Of a stretch of 64,000 bases of DNA, positions 14,792-23,163 are shown piece by piece (positions within the stretch are counted from its first letter, which is position 1; every line of letters begins with the position of its first letter). This stretch comes from a virus. The translations under genes and the position numbers were made by a program. The stretch covers positions 56,499 to 120,498 of IMG/VR virus record IMGVR_UViG_3300046665_000306. The stretch is one strand, 5' to 3'. The notes beneath the pieces were generated by a model. It was given only the letters and a program-made list of their open reading frames with translations, had not been told where the DNA came from and searched no databases.

Positions 14792-16441
14792 TTAAATCTT
14801 GAAAGGCGTGTCTTCGGCAGACTTAGAAGGCTGTTCCGTCGCTTCGATCTTGATCGAAGAGTGAACCGAAGCATTTTCCTTGACCGCGTCCTGCACCGAT
14901 GAAGCAAGTTCTCGGATCGATTCAAGGTTCTGTTCAAGTTCAGCCACGTTTTCGCGTGTGATCTTTGTGGCGTCGGCAACTACATCCTTGTACTGGTAAA
15001 GGTCTTCCATTGCCTTTACAAGCTCTTCGTTCACTTCGCCAGTTGCGACAGCCACTCTCATGCTTTCCTTCATAGCAATTTCGTTCGTCGCATCATTCAT
15101 CTGAACCATTGTATCACGAGCAATGGTTGCACTTTCAGCAATTGCGGCTTGGCCCACGGCCTGAAGCACGGTAGAAAGTCGATCCGCAACGCCCGCAACG
15201 CCTTGAGTATGCATAACACGCACCTTCTCGACCTGAGACGAGTTTGAATCTGCCATGGTCTTAATTCGAACACTCTGCGTAGAAAGATCAGCAAAAGTCT
15301 TTTCAGTGTCAACGGCGGAACTTGAGAGCACAGTGAGATGATCGTCAATGGCGCGAAGTTCATTGTCTCGCTTCATCTTAGTGATCATTGATTCTTCTTC
15401 GGCGGGTGTCGCTAGAGTTTCGCGCTTCGTCTTGATCTCCGAACCAGCTTCCTTAATACCTTCGCCAAGGATGGCATATGCACTAATCATGGATTGGTTA
15501 GCATCGGTAAGATCATCGATTTGATCTCCCATACCGGTAAGACTGCCACGAATTCCGCCGAGAGCAGACTTAGAAACTGCCACGAATTTCTTAGCCTTTT
15601 CAACAGTGTTGGCAGAATTTCGCTGATGTTCTTCCGCCGAAAGATCGAGCATGGCGCGAATCGTAGCCTTGGCCTTGCCGAATTCCGAATCATCTTCAAC
15701 AGAGACAGGAGCTTGAGCCGAAACTGCCGAAAGCTCTTGCTCCAAGCGAACAATATTGTCTTTGGCCTGAATGATAGAAATTTCATTCAAAGCGATCTTT
15801 TCGCGTGAGGATTGGCGCACCCCGAGCAGGCCGAACAGCGCTTTATCTTCGCTGAGTCGCGCATTTTCATTGGTAAGATCGTTGATCAGTTGCTGAGTTG
15901 TTTCAAAGCGCTGCTTAATGCCGTTGATCTTGCCGTTGAATTCTGTCTCAACGCTACGGTCGTTGCGAATATCTGAGAAGATTTCGTTGGTCTTCCCTTC
16001 TTTTCTCACAACGTGCATCGCGTCGATGATTTCAAGGATTGGCTTCATCGCTTCATTGAATTCGATAAGACCGTCATTCATTGTGGTATAAACTTGCTGA
16101 AGCTGAGCCGTGGTATTCGTATTGGTGACATCAATGATTTTACCAGCCATCGTTTCGCGCTGAAGCTGAAGAAATTCCTTGAATTCATCCAAAGCCTTAA
16201 TCGTGGCCTTGTTTTCTTCCTTCGTGCCCACGGTAGCGAGAGTTTTCGCTACTGCTTTCTGCTTATCTTCCGGCGAAAGCTCAGGATTAAGTACGATCTT
16301 GTAGAACGTGTTAGCCGCGATATTTTCGGCCCGCGTATCCTTGGCCGTTTCGGTCTGTACCGTCTTGGCCTTGACCCCGGTAATTTCCGCGATTCGCGCC
16401 TGACGTGCTTCCTTAAGCTTTGCTGCTCCAAAATCACTCAT
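14792..16441 (-). CDS. Long coiled-coil protein
   Basis: 549 residues, predicted almost fully helical with no membrane segment. Heptad-like stretches run over about 150-250 and 255-520, rich in Ala, Glu, Lys, Asp. Layout recalls TelA-type (toxic-anion-resistance) helical proteins, but I cannot claim homology. AAAGGAG before the ATG. It heads the operon with the Clp-like ATPase and the membrane protein, so it could be a scaffold or client of that motor. Confidence 0.65.
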   Translation of the reverse strand: MSDFGAAKLKEARQARIAEITGVKAKTVQTETAKDTRAENIAANTFYKIVLNPELSPEDKQKAVAKTLATVGTKEENKATIKALDEFKEFLQLQRETMAGKIIDVTNTNTTAQLQQVYTTMNDGLIEFNEAMKPILEIIDAMHVVRKEGKTNEIFSDIRNDRSVETEFNGKINGIKQRFETTQQLINDLTNENARLSEDKALFGLLGVRQSSREKIALNEISIIQAKDNIVRLEQELSAVSAQAPVSVEDDSEFGKAKATIRAMLDLSAEEHQRNSANTVEKAKKFVAVSKSALGGIRGSLTGMGDQIDDLTDANQSMISAYAILGEGIKEAGSEIKTKRETLATPAEEESMITKMKRDNELRAIDDHLTVLSSSAVDTEKTFADLSTQSVRIKTMADSNSSQVEKVRVMHTQGVAGVADRLSTVLQAVGQAAIAESATIARDTMVQMNDATNEIAMKESMRVAVATGEVNEELVKAMEDLYQYKDVVADATKITRENVAELEQNLESIRELASSVQDAVKENASVHSSIKIEATEQPSKSAEDTPFKI

Positions 16442-17459
16442 AAATTTTCTCCTTTAGTTCGTTAACTTCCATTTTCTGCCCATGCATCCAATGTTTGGTG
16501 GTCTGTATATGACCTTTCCTTACACACTTTGCAACATATTTTTTGAATTCTCCGAAAGAAAATTCACTTGCACTCCTAACGACATAACCTTCATGATTGT
16601 CCCACGACAAAGCTATGTTTTTAATAAGTTTTTCGTCATACATGCCTCGATACAGAACAGGAACTGGCTCAATGTTTAATAGTTTAAACCACTCCAACGT
16701 CTCGTCCCATGAGAGACAAACGTTTTTATCGTTCCAGATGGAGAAGCCGTAAAAATAAGTTTCGAGATTATCATAACCGATGGAGTGTTTGGCATAAAGG
16801 TTTTCACCACAAACTCTCCAACGCTCAGGAATATCTACGGCAATGGAACTCCAAAAGTTTTTAACCCAATTGCGACTAGGATGATTCCTGCCATCAAGAC
16901 TTCTGGCGTGAATATAATCGCTATAAAGCGTAGTGTTCTCACCATCCATTTTCTCCGTCACAACGACTTCCATACCGCTGAAAGCTGACATATCTCTTAG
17001 GATACGATCATCCTCATTCATGCCGGGAGACCATGGAACATGAGTCGTGCGTGGATATTTGACATAATGAGTGAACAGTGGGAGCTTATCATGAAGTATC
17101 TTTTGAACCGATTCGTCAAAGAAAAGTTCTCCGATCAACCTAGTTCCATTCGGCAGGATTGGATTTCCCCATTTGTCATACACCTGATCATCATAGAAAT
17201 GCTCAGGGATAACCTTCTTCGTGATCCCGGCACGTTCTCTGATTTCCTCGACTGAAATGTCTGTAGCCTCGCAAGCTATGTGGTGAATTCCGCAGACGCT
17301 GGCCCCGTTATCGAGATAATAACCACCATCGGAAAAGAGTCGGCGTTCCAAGATATGATGTGCGTCAAGCTTTCCACCTATTCCGCAAACGACACAGCGA
17401 TGACCGTCCCTGATAAAGACGCCCTCTCTGAAATCATCTCTGGTCAAAAGCTTTGCCAC
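16434..17459 (-). CDS. HNH nuclease-RNA ligase fusion
   Basis: 341 residues with two domains. Residues about 10-65 are an HNH zinc finger nuclease: CVVC (22-25), DAHH (32-35), Asn 51, GIHH (57-60). Residues about 135-330 are a nucleotidyltransferase-type RNA ligase: motif I EKMDGEN with Lys 170 as the AMP acceptor, motif III GENLYAKHS (218-226), motif IV EGYVVR (290-295), motif V KKYVAK (306-311). Ligases join RNA 3'-OH and 5'-phosphate ends. Having a nuclease in the same chain suggests coupled cutting or trimming and sealing. The next gene downstream is HNH-free and encodes the coiled-coil protein; upstream lies the receiver-like gene used in RNA end repair. Start MAKLLTRDDF is clear. Confidence 0.8.
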   Translation of the reverse strand: MAKLLTRDDFREGVFIRDGHRCVVCGIGGKLDAHHILERRLFSDGGYYLDNGASVCGIHHIACEATDISVEEIRERAGITKKVIPEHFYDDQVYDKWGNPILPNGTRLIGELFFDESVQKILHDKLPLFTHYVKYPRTTHVPWSPGMNEDDRILRDMSAFSGMEVVVTEKMDGENTTLYSDYIHARSLDGRNHPSRNWVKNFWSSIAVDIPERWRVCGENLYAKHSIGYDNLETYFYGFSIWNDKNVCLSWDETLEWFKLLNIEPVPVLYRGMYDEKLIKNIALSWDNHEGYVVRSASEFSFGEFKKYVAKCVRKGHIQTTKHWMHGQKMEVNELKEKIYE

Positions 17460-17460
17460 T

Positions 17461-17790
17461 TTAATAATCCGCCTCCGTCTGATATTTAAAATTCATATAA
17501 CCGTCGAGATAATTTTCAATGTTAGCCGCCCCGACAGGATTTTGACTATGGACGTACCACTCAAAATCCGGCCCGATCAGTGTTCCACCTCTATCCTCAT
17601 CCAGATCAACTAGATACTTGGCACACTCGTAGCCACTAAGGCTGTCATCTCCAAGATCGTGATCAAAGCTAATGAATTTGATCGGCGTTTTTGCGTAAAG
17701 CACTGCGTCAACGAATTCGTTATAATTCCTTACAATAACGAAGTCAAGGTAATTCGCGGGCAGGCGTTCGTCATCTAGAAAAATGTTCAT
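17461..17790 (-). CDS. Cyclic-phosphate receiver-like (cREC) protein
   Basis: 109 residues. MNIFLDDERLP at the start, KFISFDHDLGDD in the middle, an SGYECAKYLVD helix and a VHSQNPVGAANI end are the hallmarks of the cREC family, a receiver-fold group that Burroughs and Aravind predicted to process 2',3'-cyclic phosphates in RNA repair. It sits directly before the HNH-RNA ligase gene on the same strand, so the pair probably heals and seals RNA ends. TGATG overlap with the upstream gene sets the start. Confidence 0.7.
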   Translation of the reverse strand: MNIFLDDERLPANYLDFVIVRNYNEFVDAVLYAKTPIKFISFDHDLGDDSLSGYECAKYLVDLDEDRGGTLIGPDFEWYVHSQNPVGAANIENYLDGYMNFKYQTEADY

Positions 17791-17975
17791 CAAGTCACCG
17801 CGAAATAGATGCACCATGCCAGCAGTGATACAATCACAGCCGTTCCCATAAAAAGAGGAGCAAAAAACGCTCCTACCAAGGGATCATCTTCGCGCATGAC
17901 GAGAATTACCGCAGTCGTTATACTAATAAAAGTAACAAGGGCAGGAATACCCCAATAACCAATAACAATTGTCAC
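17790..17975 (-). CDS. Small membrane protein (61 aa)
   Basis: Two transmembrane segments (about 7-27 and 37-59) around a short acidic loop. GTG start overlapping the upstream stop (GTGA). Confidence 0.6.
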   Translation of the reverse strand: MTIVIGYWGIPALVTFISITTAVILVMREDDPLVGAFFAPLFMGTAVIVSLLAWCIYFAVT

Positions 17976-18307
17976 TTCAAATCACCTTCCTTAAATTCTG
18001 GCATGGTCACGACAGCTTTATAAAATGCCATCTTACCGTCACGATAATAAGTGTCGGTAATATCGCCACCGATGCCTTGCTCCCATTTCGACGTTACCTT
18101 GAACAGAATGCCGGGGAACATTTTAGAAACGGGAAGCATTGCCTCGTTCATCTCATCGTCATAAACGCTTTCACCGTAAAACAGGTACTTCTTATCCGCA
18201 GCTTGGGCCACAACATCTTCCGCCCTACCTTTGAACATGACGAGCATAGCGTTAAACGCCAAGTCGTGGCCAGTATATGTTAGAAAATGATCAACTTGAT
18301 ATCCCAT
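17972..18307 (-). CDS. Unknown protein (111 aa)
   Basis: Soluble alpha/beta protein; MGYQVDHFLTYTGHDLAF start. Overlaps the upstream gene by 17 nt. No recognised motif. Confidence 0.6.
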   Translation of the reverse strand: MGYQVDHFLTYTGHDLAFNAMLVMFKGRAEDVVAQAADKKYLFYGESVYDDEMNEAMLPVSKMFPGILFKVTSKWEQGIGGDITDTYYRDGKMAFYKAVVTMPEFKEGDLK

Positions 18308-18524
18308 TACTTTTCTCCTTCTTCCATCTCTTGTACTCCTTGATATAATGTTCAGGCACGATAGCCGTCATAACGCCGAGACTGTCTCTAAACATTGGGT
18401 CTAACTTACCGTCAATCACTTTTGCATAAGAAAACACATCACCTTTGACGCGTTCCAACGCTTCTACCCCGCCATTTTCAGTCACGATCCAGATGTATTC
18501 AGGACTGGTCAATATCCACTCCAT
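18291..18524 (-). CDS. Unknown protein (77 aa)
   Basis: Beta-rich N-terminus, basic C-terminal helix (YIKEYKRWKKEK). Unknown function. Confidence 0.6.
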   Translation of the reverse strand: MEWILTSPEYIWIVTENGGVEALERVKGDVFSYAKVIDGKLDPMFRDSLGVMTAIVPEHYIKEYKRWKKEKSNGISS

Positions 18525-18676
18525 TCCGCGATCTTCTTACCGATAATAAATGGCAAGGCAACAACGATTACGATGGGCCACAACACTGAGGCCCAAAATA
18601 CGTCTGACAAGCCCATCCTGCGAAAGAAGCCAAGTGCAACGAACATGCTGAAGAAGTAAAGGATAATGTAAATCAT
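18509..18676 (-). CDS. Small membrane protein (55 aa)
   Basis: Two hydrophobic segments: MIYIILYFFSMFVALGFF and about 28-47. The reading frame ends inside the start region of the following gene (16-nt overlap). Confidence 0.55.
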   Translation of the reverse strand: MIYIILYFFSMFVALGFFRRMGLSDVFWASVLWPIVIVVALPFIIGKKIAEWSGY

Positions 18677-18681
18677 GTCAG

Positions 18682-19122
18682 TTATACTCCAAAATAGAGA
18701 CGGTCATAGATTGAGGCGGCGCGGAATTTGGTGAATTCATGACTACAATCCACTTCGCCGTAGTAATCTTGCCAATAGTGAGTCGAGAAGCCTTCGATCA
18801 CGAACCACTCATCTTCTTTGATCTCATTCACGCCGATCATTTCTTTGATGGTGTATGATAGGCCAGCGCCGAACTCGGCTTCATACGCCGCCGCGCCACC
18901 TTCATATTGAATTTCATATATGCCCCAATCATCACCGTCAACATACTCTATCTGAAACAGAATTGTGGAAGGCTCGGCAGGATTAGGACATTCATATTCT
19001 TCATCTTCATCTATTCCGTCGATCACGGTCCAATCTTCGGCATCAATTACCGCTGCGGCCCTGTCACGCATGATAGCCACACCTTCAGCGATATCATCTT
19101 CTCTAATTTTTACTTCGACCAC
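18682..19122 (-). CDS. Unknown acidic protein (146 aa)
   Basis: Strongly acidic (GIDEDEEYECP, VDGDDWG) with beta-type segments. Acidic phage proteins of this size are often DNA mimics or inhibitors, but nothing here proves it. Overlaps the upstream gene by 20 nt. Confidence 0.6.
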   Translation of the reverse strand: MVEVKIREDDIAEGVAIMRDRAAAVIDAEDWTVIDGIDEDEEYECPNPAEPSTILFQIEYVDGDDWGIYEIQYEGGAAAYEAEFGAGLSYTIKEMIGVNEIKEDEWFVIEGFSTHYWQDYYGEVDCSHEFTKFRAASIYDRLYFGV

Positions 19123-19312
19123 TTACTTCTTCTCCCGGCATGATAATGCCCCAATAAACTGTGAACAGATCGACCGTGCCGATTCGTTCCATTTTAAGGC
19201 AATGGACCTTACGAATCGTGTCCGCCGTGCCTACCTTAAATTCAAATCCGGGTGAAGCGATGCAGTTACCGATTTCTCCTCGCCACGTTTCATGCTTGAT
19301 TTGGTAAACCAT
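19103..19312 (-). CDS. Unknown small protein (69 aa)
   Basis: MVYQIKHETWRGEIGNCIAS; beta-rich. Overlaps the HNH gene by 23 nt. Confidence 0.6.
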   Translation of the reverse strand: MVYQIKHETWRGEIGNCIASPGFEFKVGTADTIRKVHCLKMERIGTVDLFTVYWGIIMPGEEVSGRSKN

Positions 19313-19862
19313 TTTCCCTTGCTCCTAACTTTATAGGTCGATCCTGTTGAGCTTTTAAACCTTCAACAGTAACCTTGTCATTCTTTTCCCAACCTTCTTC
19401 TAGGGCGAGAATGTACAGGGACAGTTTAAGATTCTTTGCCAAGATTTGTTCCATCGCTTCTGCATCACCGTCTAGAGCGTTTAGCTTTCTGAAGTAGTGC
19501 TTGCCGCGAATCGGTGGCGGAACTTTACCACCATTTTCAATTATTTTAGCTTTGAATTTTTCAAAATTTTCGGTGCCTCGGCGCTGGTTGCAGGACCAAT
19601 GACTGAGAGGAACGTTCTCCTTAGCACTCGAACCACCTTTAGATTTGAGATGCACATGCTCAAACGTGGCATTACTTTTCGGCGTCTTGCTTTTGTGCTT
19701 CCCGACGCTGATCGTCATAGGTTTGCTACAGAGACAGCACAACCCATCTTGTTGCTTGAACAGTGCCACCTTTTTTCTATGCTGTCGCCTTACCCACGCC
19801 TCTGGTATGGCGGGAATAAGGGCTTCGTACACGATAAGCTGTTGCTGCTGTTCCGGCGTCAT
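19290..19862 (-). CDS. HNH endonuclease
   Basis: 190 residues. CCLC (about 42-45), ATFEHVHLKSKGGSS with the HNH His, ENVPLSHWSCNQRRGT carrying the Asn and last metal ligands. The C-terminal extension is helical and basic. Free-standing homing-type nuclease or small defence/competition nuclease. It is beside the PD-(D/E)xK nuclease near the strand-switch point. Confidence 0.8.
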   Translation of the reverse strand: MTPEQQQQLIVYEALIPAIPEAWVRRQHRKKVALFKQQDGLCCLCSKPMTISVGKHKSKTPKSNATFEHVHLKSKGGSSAKENVPLSHWSCNQRRGTENFEKFKAKIIENGGKVPPPIRGKHYFRKLNALDGDAEAMEQILAKNLKLSLYILALEEGWEKNDKVTVEGLKAQQDRPIKLGARENGLPNQA

Positions 19863-19873
19863 GGCACTCCTCT

Positions 19874-20533
19874 TTATATCTCGTCAGCTTCTGCGAATTT
19901 TCTCGACCTGAGCGCGGAGCAGACACCTTCAGTAATTTGCCTACCAGTTGCGCCGAGAATCAAGCGTTCTGTTAATTTCGTCATATTCTCTTTAGCCAGA
20001 TATGGCAAGCTTAAATTTTTGCAAAGCTGGACAAGTTCGTCGCGCCACAGCAAATTGAGCATGGCTCTGGTATCAGGTGTGTCATACAAACCCTTGATTT
20101 TCCACGTCTGATCCATGTAGCGATTTGAATTCCGTAACGGCTCTGGATAGGTCCAGACAAAATCTTTGACATGACTGCCGACTATTTCTGTCAATGGTGG
20201 GCTAGGATCGTAACGCGTACCACCATTATTGGCATAATCTTTCGCGACAAAAAACTTTTTATCGAGCACGAGAAAGGTTTGATGTGAGCAGCGTTTAAAC
20301 GCTTTCCACTGATGATCCAAACGCTTAAGTACGTCTTTCTCACTCTTAATTTCAAATAATAAAATTTCAGAAAGACCAACAACGGCTAGATCGGCACGAG
20401 GACTTCCTGTCCCTGCCGTATTTAGTTCATGGATTATTCGTGAACAGGGTCTAACTTGTCTGATTTTATCAATGACTGTATTTCTAATTTCGCGCTCTAC
20501 CGAACTGCCTGCCATAACGGGGATAAATCTCAT
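19874..20533 (-). CDS. PD-(D/E)xK nuclease (sce7726-like)
   Basis: 219 residues. RADLAVVGLSEILLFEIKSEKD (about 46-67) gives the catalytic D...ExK pair, with Asp 48 and EIK near 61-63. The downstream KRLDHQWKAF helix matches the sce7726 group, whose members have the same D-x-L-x-R-L-x-x-Q. The rest (about 110-219) is helical. Role unknown: recombination, host DNA degradation or defence are all open. Its start overlaps the upstream gene by 50 nt. Confidence 0.65.
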   Translation of the reverse strand: MRFIPVMAGSSVEREIRNTVIDKIRQVRPCSRIIHELNTAGTGSPRADLAVVGLSEILLFEIKSEKDVLKRLDHQWKAFKRCSHQTFLVLDKKFFVAKDYANNGGTRYDPSPPLTEIVGSHVKDFVWTYPEPLRNSNRYMDQTWKIKGLYDTPDTRAMLNLLWRDELVQLCKNLSLPYLAKENMTKLTERLILGATGRQITEGVCSALRSRKFAEADEI

Positions 20534-20741
20534 TTTTGTGTTGTGAATAAATGTTCATAATATTATATGAAGTGACTTTGGAGGTATCAATTTCGCTGGT
20601 GATTAGCCATTGAGCCAAGTGCCTTCCGATTTCATAACGTGGTCCTGTGAAATAATCATAATCATCAATTCTAGAAGGTAAATCATTTAACCTGTCACAA
20701 AAGCCAGCAAACATGGCGTCATAAACTGAATGGAACGTCAT
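20484..20741 (-). CDS. Unknown protein, first gene of leftward operon (85 aa)
   Basis: Starts MTFHSVYDAMFAGFCDRL with AGGAA upstream, directly behind the leftward promoter. An upstream in-frame ATG (20801) would lie inside the promoter and is rejected. Function unknown. Confidence 0.6.
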   Translation of the reverse strand: MTFHSVYDAMFAGFCDRLNDLPSRIDDYDYFTGPRYEIGRHLAQWLITSEIDTSKVTSYNIMNIYSQHKNEIYPRYGRQFGRARN

Positions 20742-20752
20742 TAAAATTCCTA

Positions 20753-20780
20753 TTGACTTATTGAATTTAGCTGTTATAAA
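20753..20780 (+). promoter_or_regulatory. Rightward promoter of divergent pair 1
   Basis: TTGACT (20753-20758), 16 bp, TATAAA (20775-20780). Its -10 overlaps the -10 of the leftward promoter by 4 bp. Confidence 0.65.
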
Positions 20781-20801
20781 CGACGAATTACAAAAAGTCA
20801 A
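20773..20801 (-). promoter_or_regulatory. Leftward promoter of divergent pair 1
   Basis: Minus strand TTGACT (20796-20801), 17 bp, TATAAC (20773-20778). Only one polymerase could occupy the shared -10 DNA at a time. Confidence 0.65.
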
Positions 20802-20838
20802 GCAAAATGATTATAACCTTTAAACATAAAGGATCAGT

Positions 20839-21042
20839 ATGTCCGCCACCAGCGCAGCAACTAAAAGCAAGTTTAAAGAAGTTTATATCGATGGAGAGCG
20901 CTATGTAAGTGACGAACTTGAGGCGCAGATTAAGTGGCTCAAGGTCAGGAGTGAAGAGATTTTCCACGGCTCCATTGATGATCGCGCCTCTCTCACCAAA
21001 CTTTATCAAATTATAGGGATGATTTCAGTTGAAAATAATTAA
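20839..21042 (+). CDS. Unknown small protein (67 aa)
   Basis: First gene of the rightward operon; AAAGGA before ATG. Basic/helical (ATKSKFKEVYIDGERYVSDE). Function unknown; position suggests early expression. Confidence 0.65.
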   Translation: MSATSAATKSKFKEVYIDGERYVSDELEAQIKWLKVRSEEIFHGSIDDRASLTKLYQIIGMISVENN

Positions 21043-21142
21043 TTATATTTGTTACGCCGTTACCATTTTAATCGTCGGTTCTTTTCTTTATAATTATCAA
21101 CTAACCTACGCCATTCTGCTCCTCCTGTTAGGAGCAAATTAA
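21029..21142 (+). CDS. Membrane micro-protein (37 aa)
   Basis: TTG start behind AGGGATGA. Nearly all hydrophobic apart from a short polar middle (LYNYQLTY). Stop overlaps the next ATG (TAATG), as in real coupled genes. Confidence 0.5.
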   Translation: MKIINYICYAVTILIVGSFLYNYQLTYAILLLLLGAN

Positions 21143-21339
21143 TGAGCGCACCAACTCTCTTAGCACCTGTATTTTTCGCTATTTCGATGTGCCTTGTTAT
21201 GACGTGGCTCTGCATCGGTTTGGAAAATTATCTTGTCAATGAACGGGCGAGAAGCATTCTTTCGTGGATTTCCCCCGTTTTCCTTGTCGCGATTCCTGTA
21301 TCGCTGACTTTTTATCTTTTTGGAACAAATCCGTCATGA
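21142..21339 (+). CDS. Small membrane protein (65 aa)
   Basis: Two transmembrane helices (about 5-27 and 41-60) with a short basic loop (VNERARS). AGGAG upstream. Unknown function. Confidence 0.65.
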   Translation: MSAPTLLAPVFFAISMCLVMTWLCIGLENYLVNERARSILSWISPVFLVAIPVSLTFYLFGTNPS

Positions 21340-21512
21340 AATTAGCTTTTAAAAAATCACACCCTCCCGGCTTTGTCGAAGTGAGGTACGGAAGCTTGTT
21401 GCTTTATAGCAACAAGGAATTTGAGAAGGCGGTTAATTGGGTAAAGTTGCATTATAAGTTGACAGATAAACAATTAGCTGCAATTGTCAGGGAATATGAA
21501 AAGGAGGATTGA
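21336..21512 (+). CDS. Unknown small protein (58 aa)
   Basis: MKLAFKKSHPPGFVEVRYGS; starts in ATGA overlap with the membrane protein. Basic N-terminal half, helical end. Confidence 0.6.
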   Translation: MKLAFKKSHPPGFVEVRYGSLLLYSNKEFEKAVNWVKLHYKLTDKQLAAIVREYEKED

Positions 21513-21514
21513 AA

Positions 21515-21784
21515 ATGAATGAAGAGCTAACCCTAGATCGTTACGCCGTGTTCGAAGATTACGCCATCCCCCATCCAACAGGCGCTTTTGTCCGATTCAC
21601 AGACGTTGCCACTTTGATTAGTCGACTCTGCATGGTGATTGAGGCACACAACGGCGCGGCAAACAGCCCTGCAAATGCTGTGTTCATGGCGTCTCCTCCT
21701 ATGGTTTGGGACGCCGTAATTGATAGAGACCTTGCCATTGCGGCTGAGGTTTGGGCCGAATTCGCCACGGCTAACTTAATTTAA
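21515..21784 (+). CDS. Unknown protein (89 aa)
   Basis: GGAGG seven bases before ATG. Ala-rich helical C-terminal half. No motif known. Confidence 0.65.
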   Translation: MNEELTLDRYAVFEDYAIPHPTGAFVRFTDVATLISRLCMVIEAHNGAANSPANAVFMASPPMVWDAVIDRDLAIAAEVWAEFATANLI

Positions 21785-21792
21785 GCTACCTT

Positions 21793-22143
21793 ATGTCGAA
21801 ACATCATAATTTATCAAAACTCGATAGAGCTTTTGTCAAAATCTATCGAGAGGAAGCTCTATTGAGCCAAGACAAGAAGTGCTGCTATTGCCACGAGCCT
21901 TTGTCATTTAAAAGCGTCACGGCGGAGCATAAGCAGCCAAGAAGCAAGAATGGGTCCGACGCTAAGGAAAACATTGCAGGCTCTTGTAGGGCTTGCAATG
22001 AGGCAAAGGGAGCCATTACTGACGCCAAGTTCAAGAAACTTATTAAAAGTTTTCCAAGCGGCATGAGCTACAAGATAATTTTGACATGGTCGAGGCGCAG
22101 GATCAACTTGGCGCTTGAGAGATTTGAGAAAGGTTGGAGCTAG
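21793..22143 (+). CDS. HNH endonuclease
   Basis: 116 residues. CCYC (30-33), VTAEHKQPRSKNGSD with the catalytic His, CRACNEAKG knuckle; basic C-terminus (WSRRRINLALERF) for DNA contact. Closely similar in layout to the HNH genes at 1-246 and 19290-19862. No clear ribosome site. Confidence 0.8.
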   Translation: MSKHHNLSKLDRAFVKIYREEALLSQDKKCCYCHEPLSFKSVTAEHKQPRSKNGSDAKENIAGSCRACNEAKGAITDAKFKKLIKSFPSGMSYKIILTWSRRRINLALERFEKGWS

Positions 22144-22988
22144 TGACCAAAATCACATGGTTAATCGACAATCACATGTTTGATCGCAGTCCGCTGTATC
22201 GGAACATGGATGAAAATTTTAAAGAATTAGGAATTCCTTATTATTATGCCCAATACATCCCTTTCGCTGACGCGAAAGACCAAGATTATGGGCCATTCAA
22301 AGACGGCGATCCCGTTGTGATCTACGGCTCGATTAATTTCGTCAAGAAATGTCCAAGAGTCTTCGTTCCCGGCGCTTATGGTTACACCCAAAATCGTCAG
22401 TGCAACGTCTATATGACGAATATCCCTCATGATTGGTTCCTCAACTCTGACTATATCATGCTGCCTTGGGGCGACCTTAAGGCGAGATGGAAAGAGGTTT
22501 ATGTCGATCTGCTTAAGTGCTACGAAATTTTTATCCGCCCCATGAGTGGGGATAAGAGTTTCACTGGCCAAGCCATATTCTACAGTGATTTCCTGTTCGA
22601 AGCAAATTCGACGCAGCAACTGACTTCTGTCACGGATGAGACAATCGTCATGATCGCGAAGTCGAAGAAGCAGGAAATTAAGGGTGAATTCAGATTCATC
22701 ATTGGCGCTGGTGAAGTCATCGCCGGTTCGGAATATCGTTGGGACGGAAATCTGGATATTCGTAGGGATTGGCCCGCTGAGTGTGAAGCCTTGGCAAAAC
22801 AAGTAGCCGAACTTCCGTGGCAACTCGACACGGTCTACACCTGTGACGTTGCCCTGATGGCAGATGGCGTTCCTAAAATTGTGGAACTAAATGGGTTTGC
22901 CAGCGCTGGCTGGTACGCCGCAGATCAAAAGAAAATTATTTCAAGAGTGACAGAAATTGCAGAGGCTGAACATGCCGAAAACATTTGA
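22143..22988 (+). CDS. ATP-grasp-domain protein
   Basis: 281 residues; GTG start sharing a base with the HNH stop (TAGTG). The C-terminal half has ATP-grasp signs: EIFIRPMSGDKSFTGQ (about 124-139; nucleotide-contacting Arg/Lys), EIKGEFRFIIGAGEV, and KIVELNGFASAGWYA with metal-ligand Glu/Asn. Matches DUF4343-type ATP-grasp proteins of phages. ATP-grasp enzymes join a carboxylate to an amine or thiol; target here unknown, perhaps a modification of a host protein. Confidence 0.7.
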   Translation: MTKITWLIDNHMFDRSPLYRNMDENFKELGIPYYYAQYIPFADAKDQDYGPFKDGDPVVIYGSINFVKKCPRVFVPGAYGYTQNRQCNVYMTNIPHDWFLNSDYIMLPWGDLKARWKEVYVDLLKCYEIFIRPMSGDKSFTGQAIFYSDFLFEANSTQQLTSVTDETIVMIAKSKKQEIKGEFRFIIGAGEVIAGSEYRWDGNLDIRRDWPAECEALAKQVAELPWQLDTVYTCDVALMADGVPKIVELNGFASAGWYAADQKKIISRVTEIAEAEHAENI

Positions 22989-23163
22989 TTATGTCGTGGC
23001 TCGTCATTGGGATAATGGTTCGAAGTGTATCTACACCTATCACACTCAGGTCCATCACGGCTCGATAGAGAGTGCTAGAAACTTGCTGGATTACGTCAAA
23101 CGTCGAAGTCCGGAACACAACGATTACAAAATTTATAAAATTAATTATGAGGAAGTTGAATAG
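22972..23163 (+). CDS. Unknown small protein (63 aa)
   Basis: MPKTFDYVVARHWDNGSKCI, GAGG before this ATG. His/Tyr-rich, basic. Overlaps the ATP-grasp gene by 17 nt. Confidence 0.6.
   Translation: MPKTFDYVVARHWDNGSKCIYTYHTQVHHGSIESARNLLDYVKRRSPEHNDYKIYKINYEEVE

Noticed and set aside
18682-19122. Acidic protein as DNA-mimic anti-restriction factor
   Set aside because: Charge alone is not enough; no similarity to Ocr or ArdA patterns.
22227-22823. 198-codon frame on the minus strand
   Set aside because: Antisense to the ATP-grasp gene, which has motifs, coupled start and the operon direction; no ribosome site.
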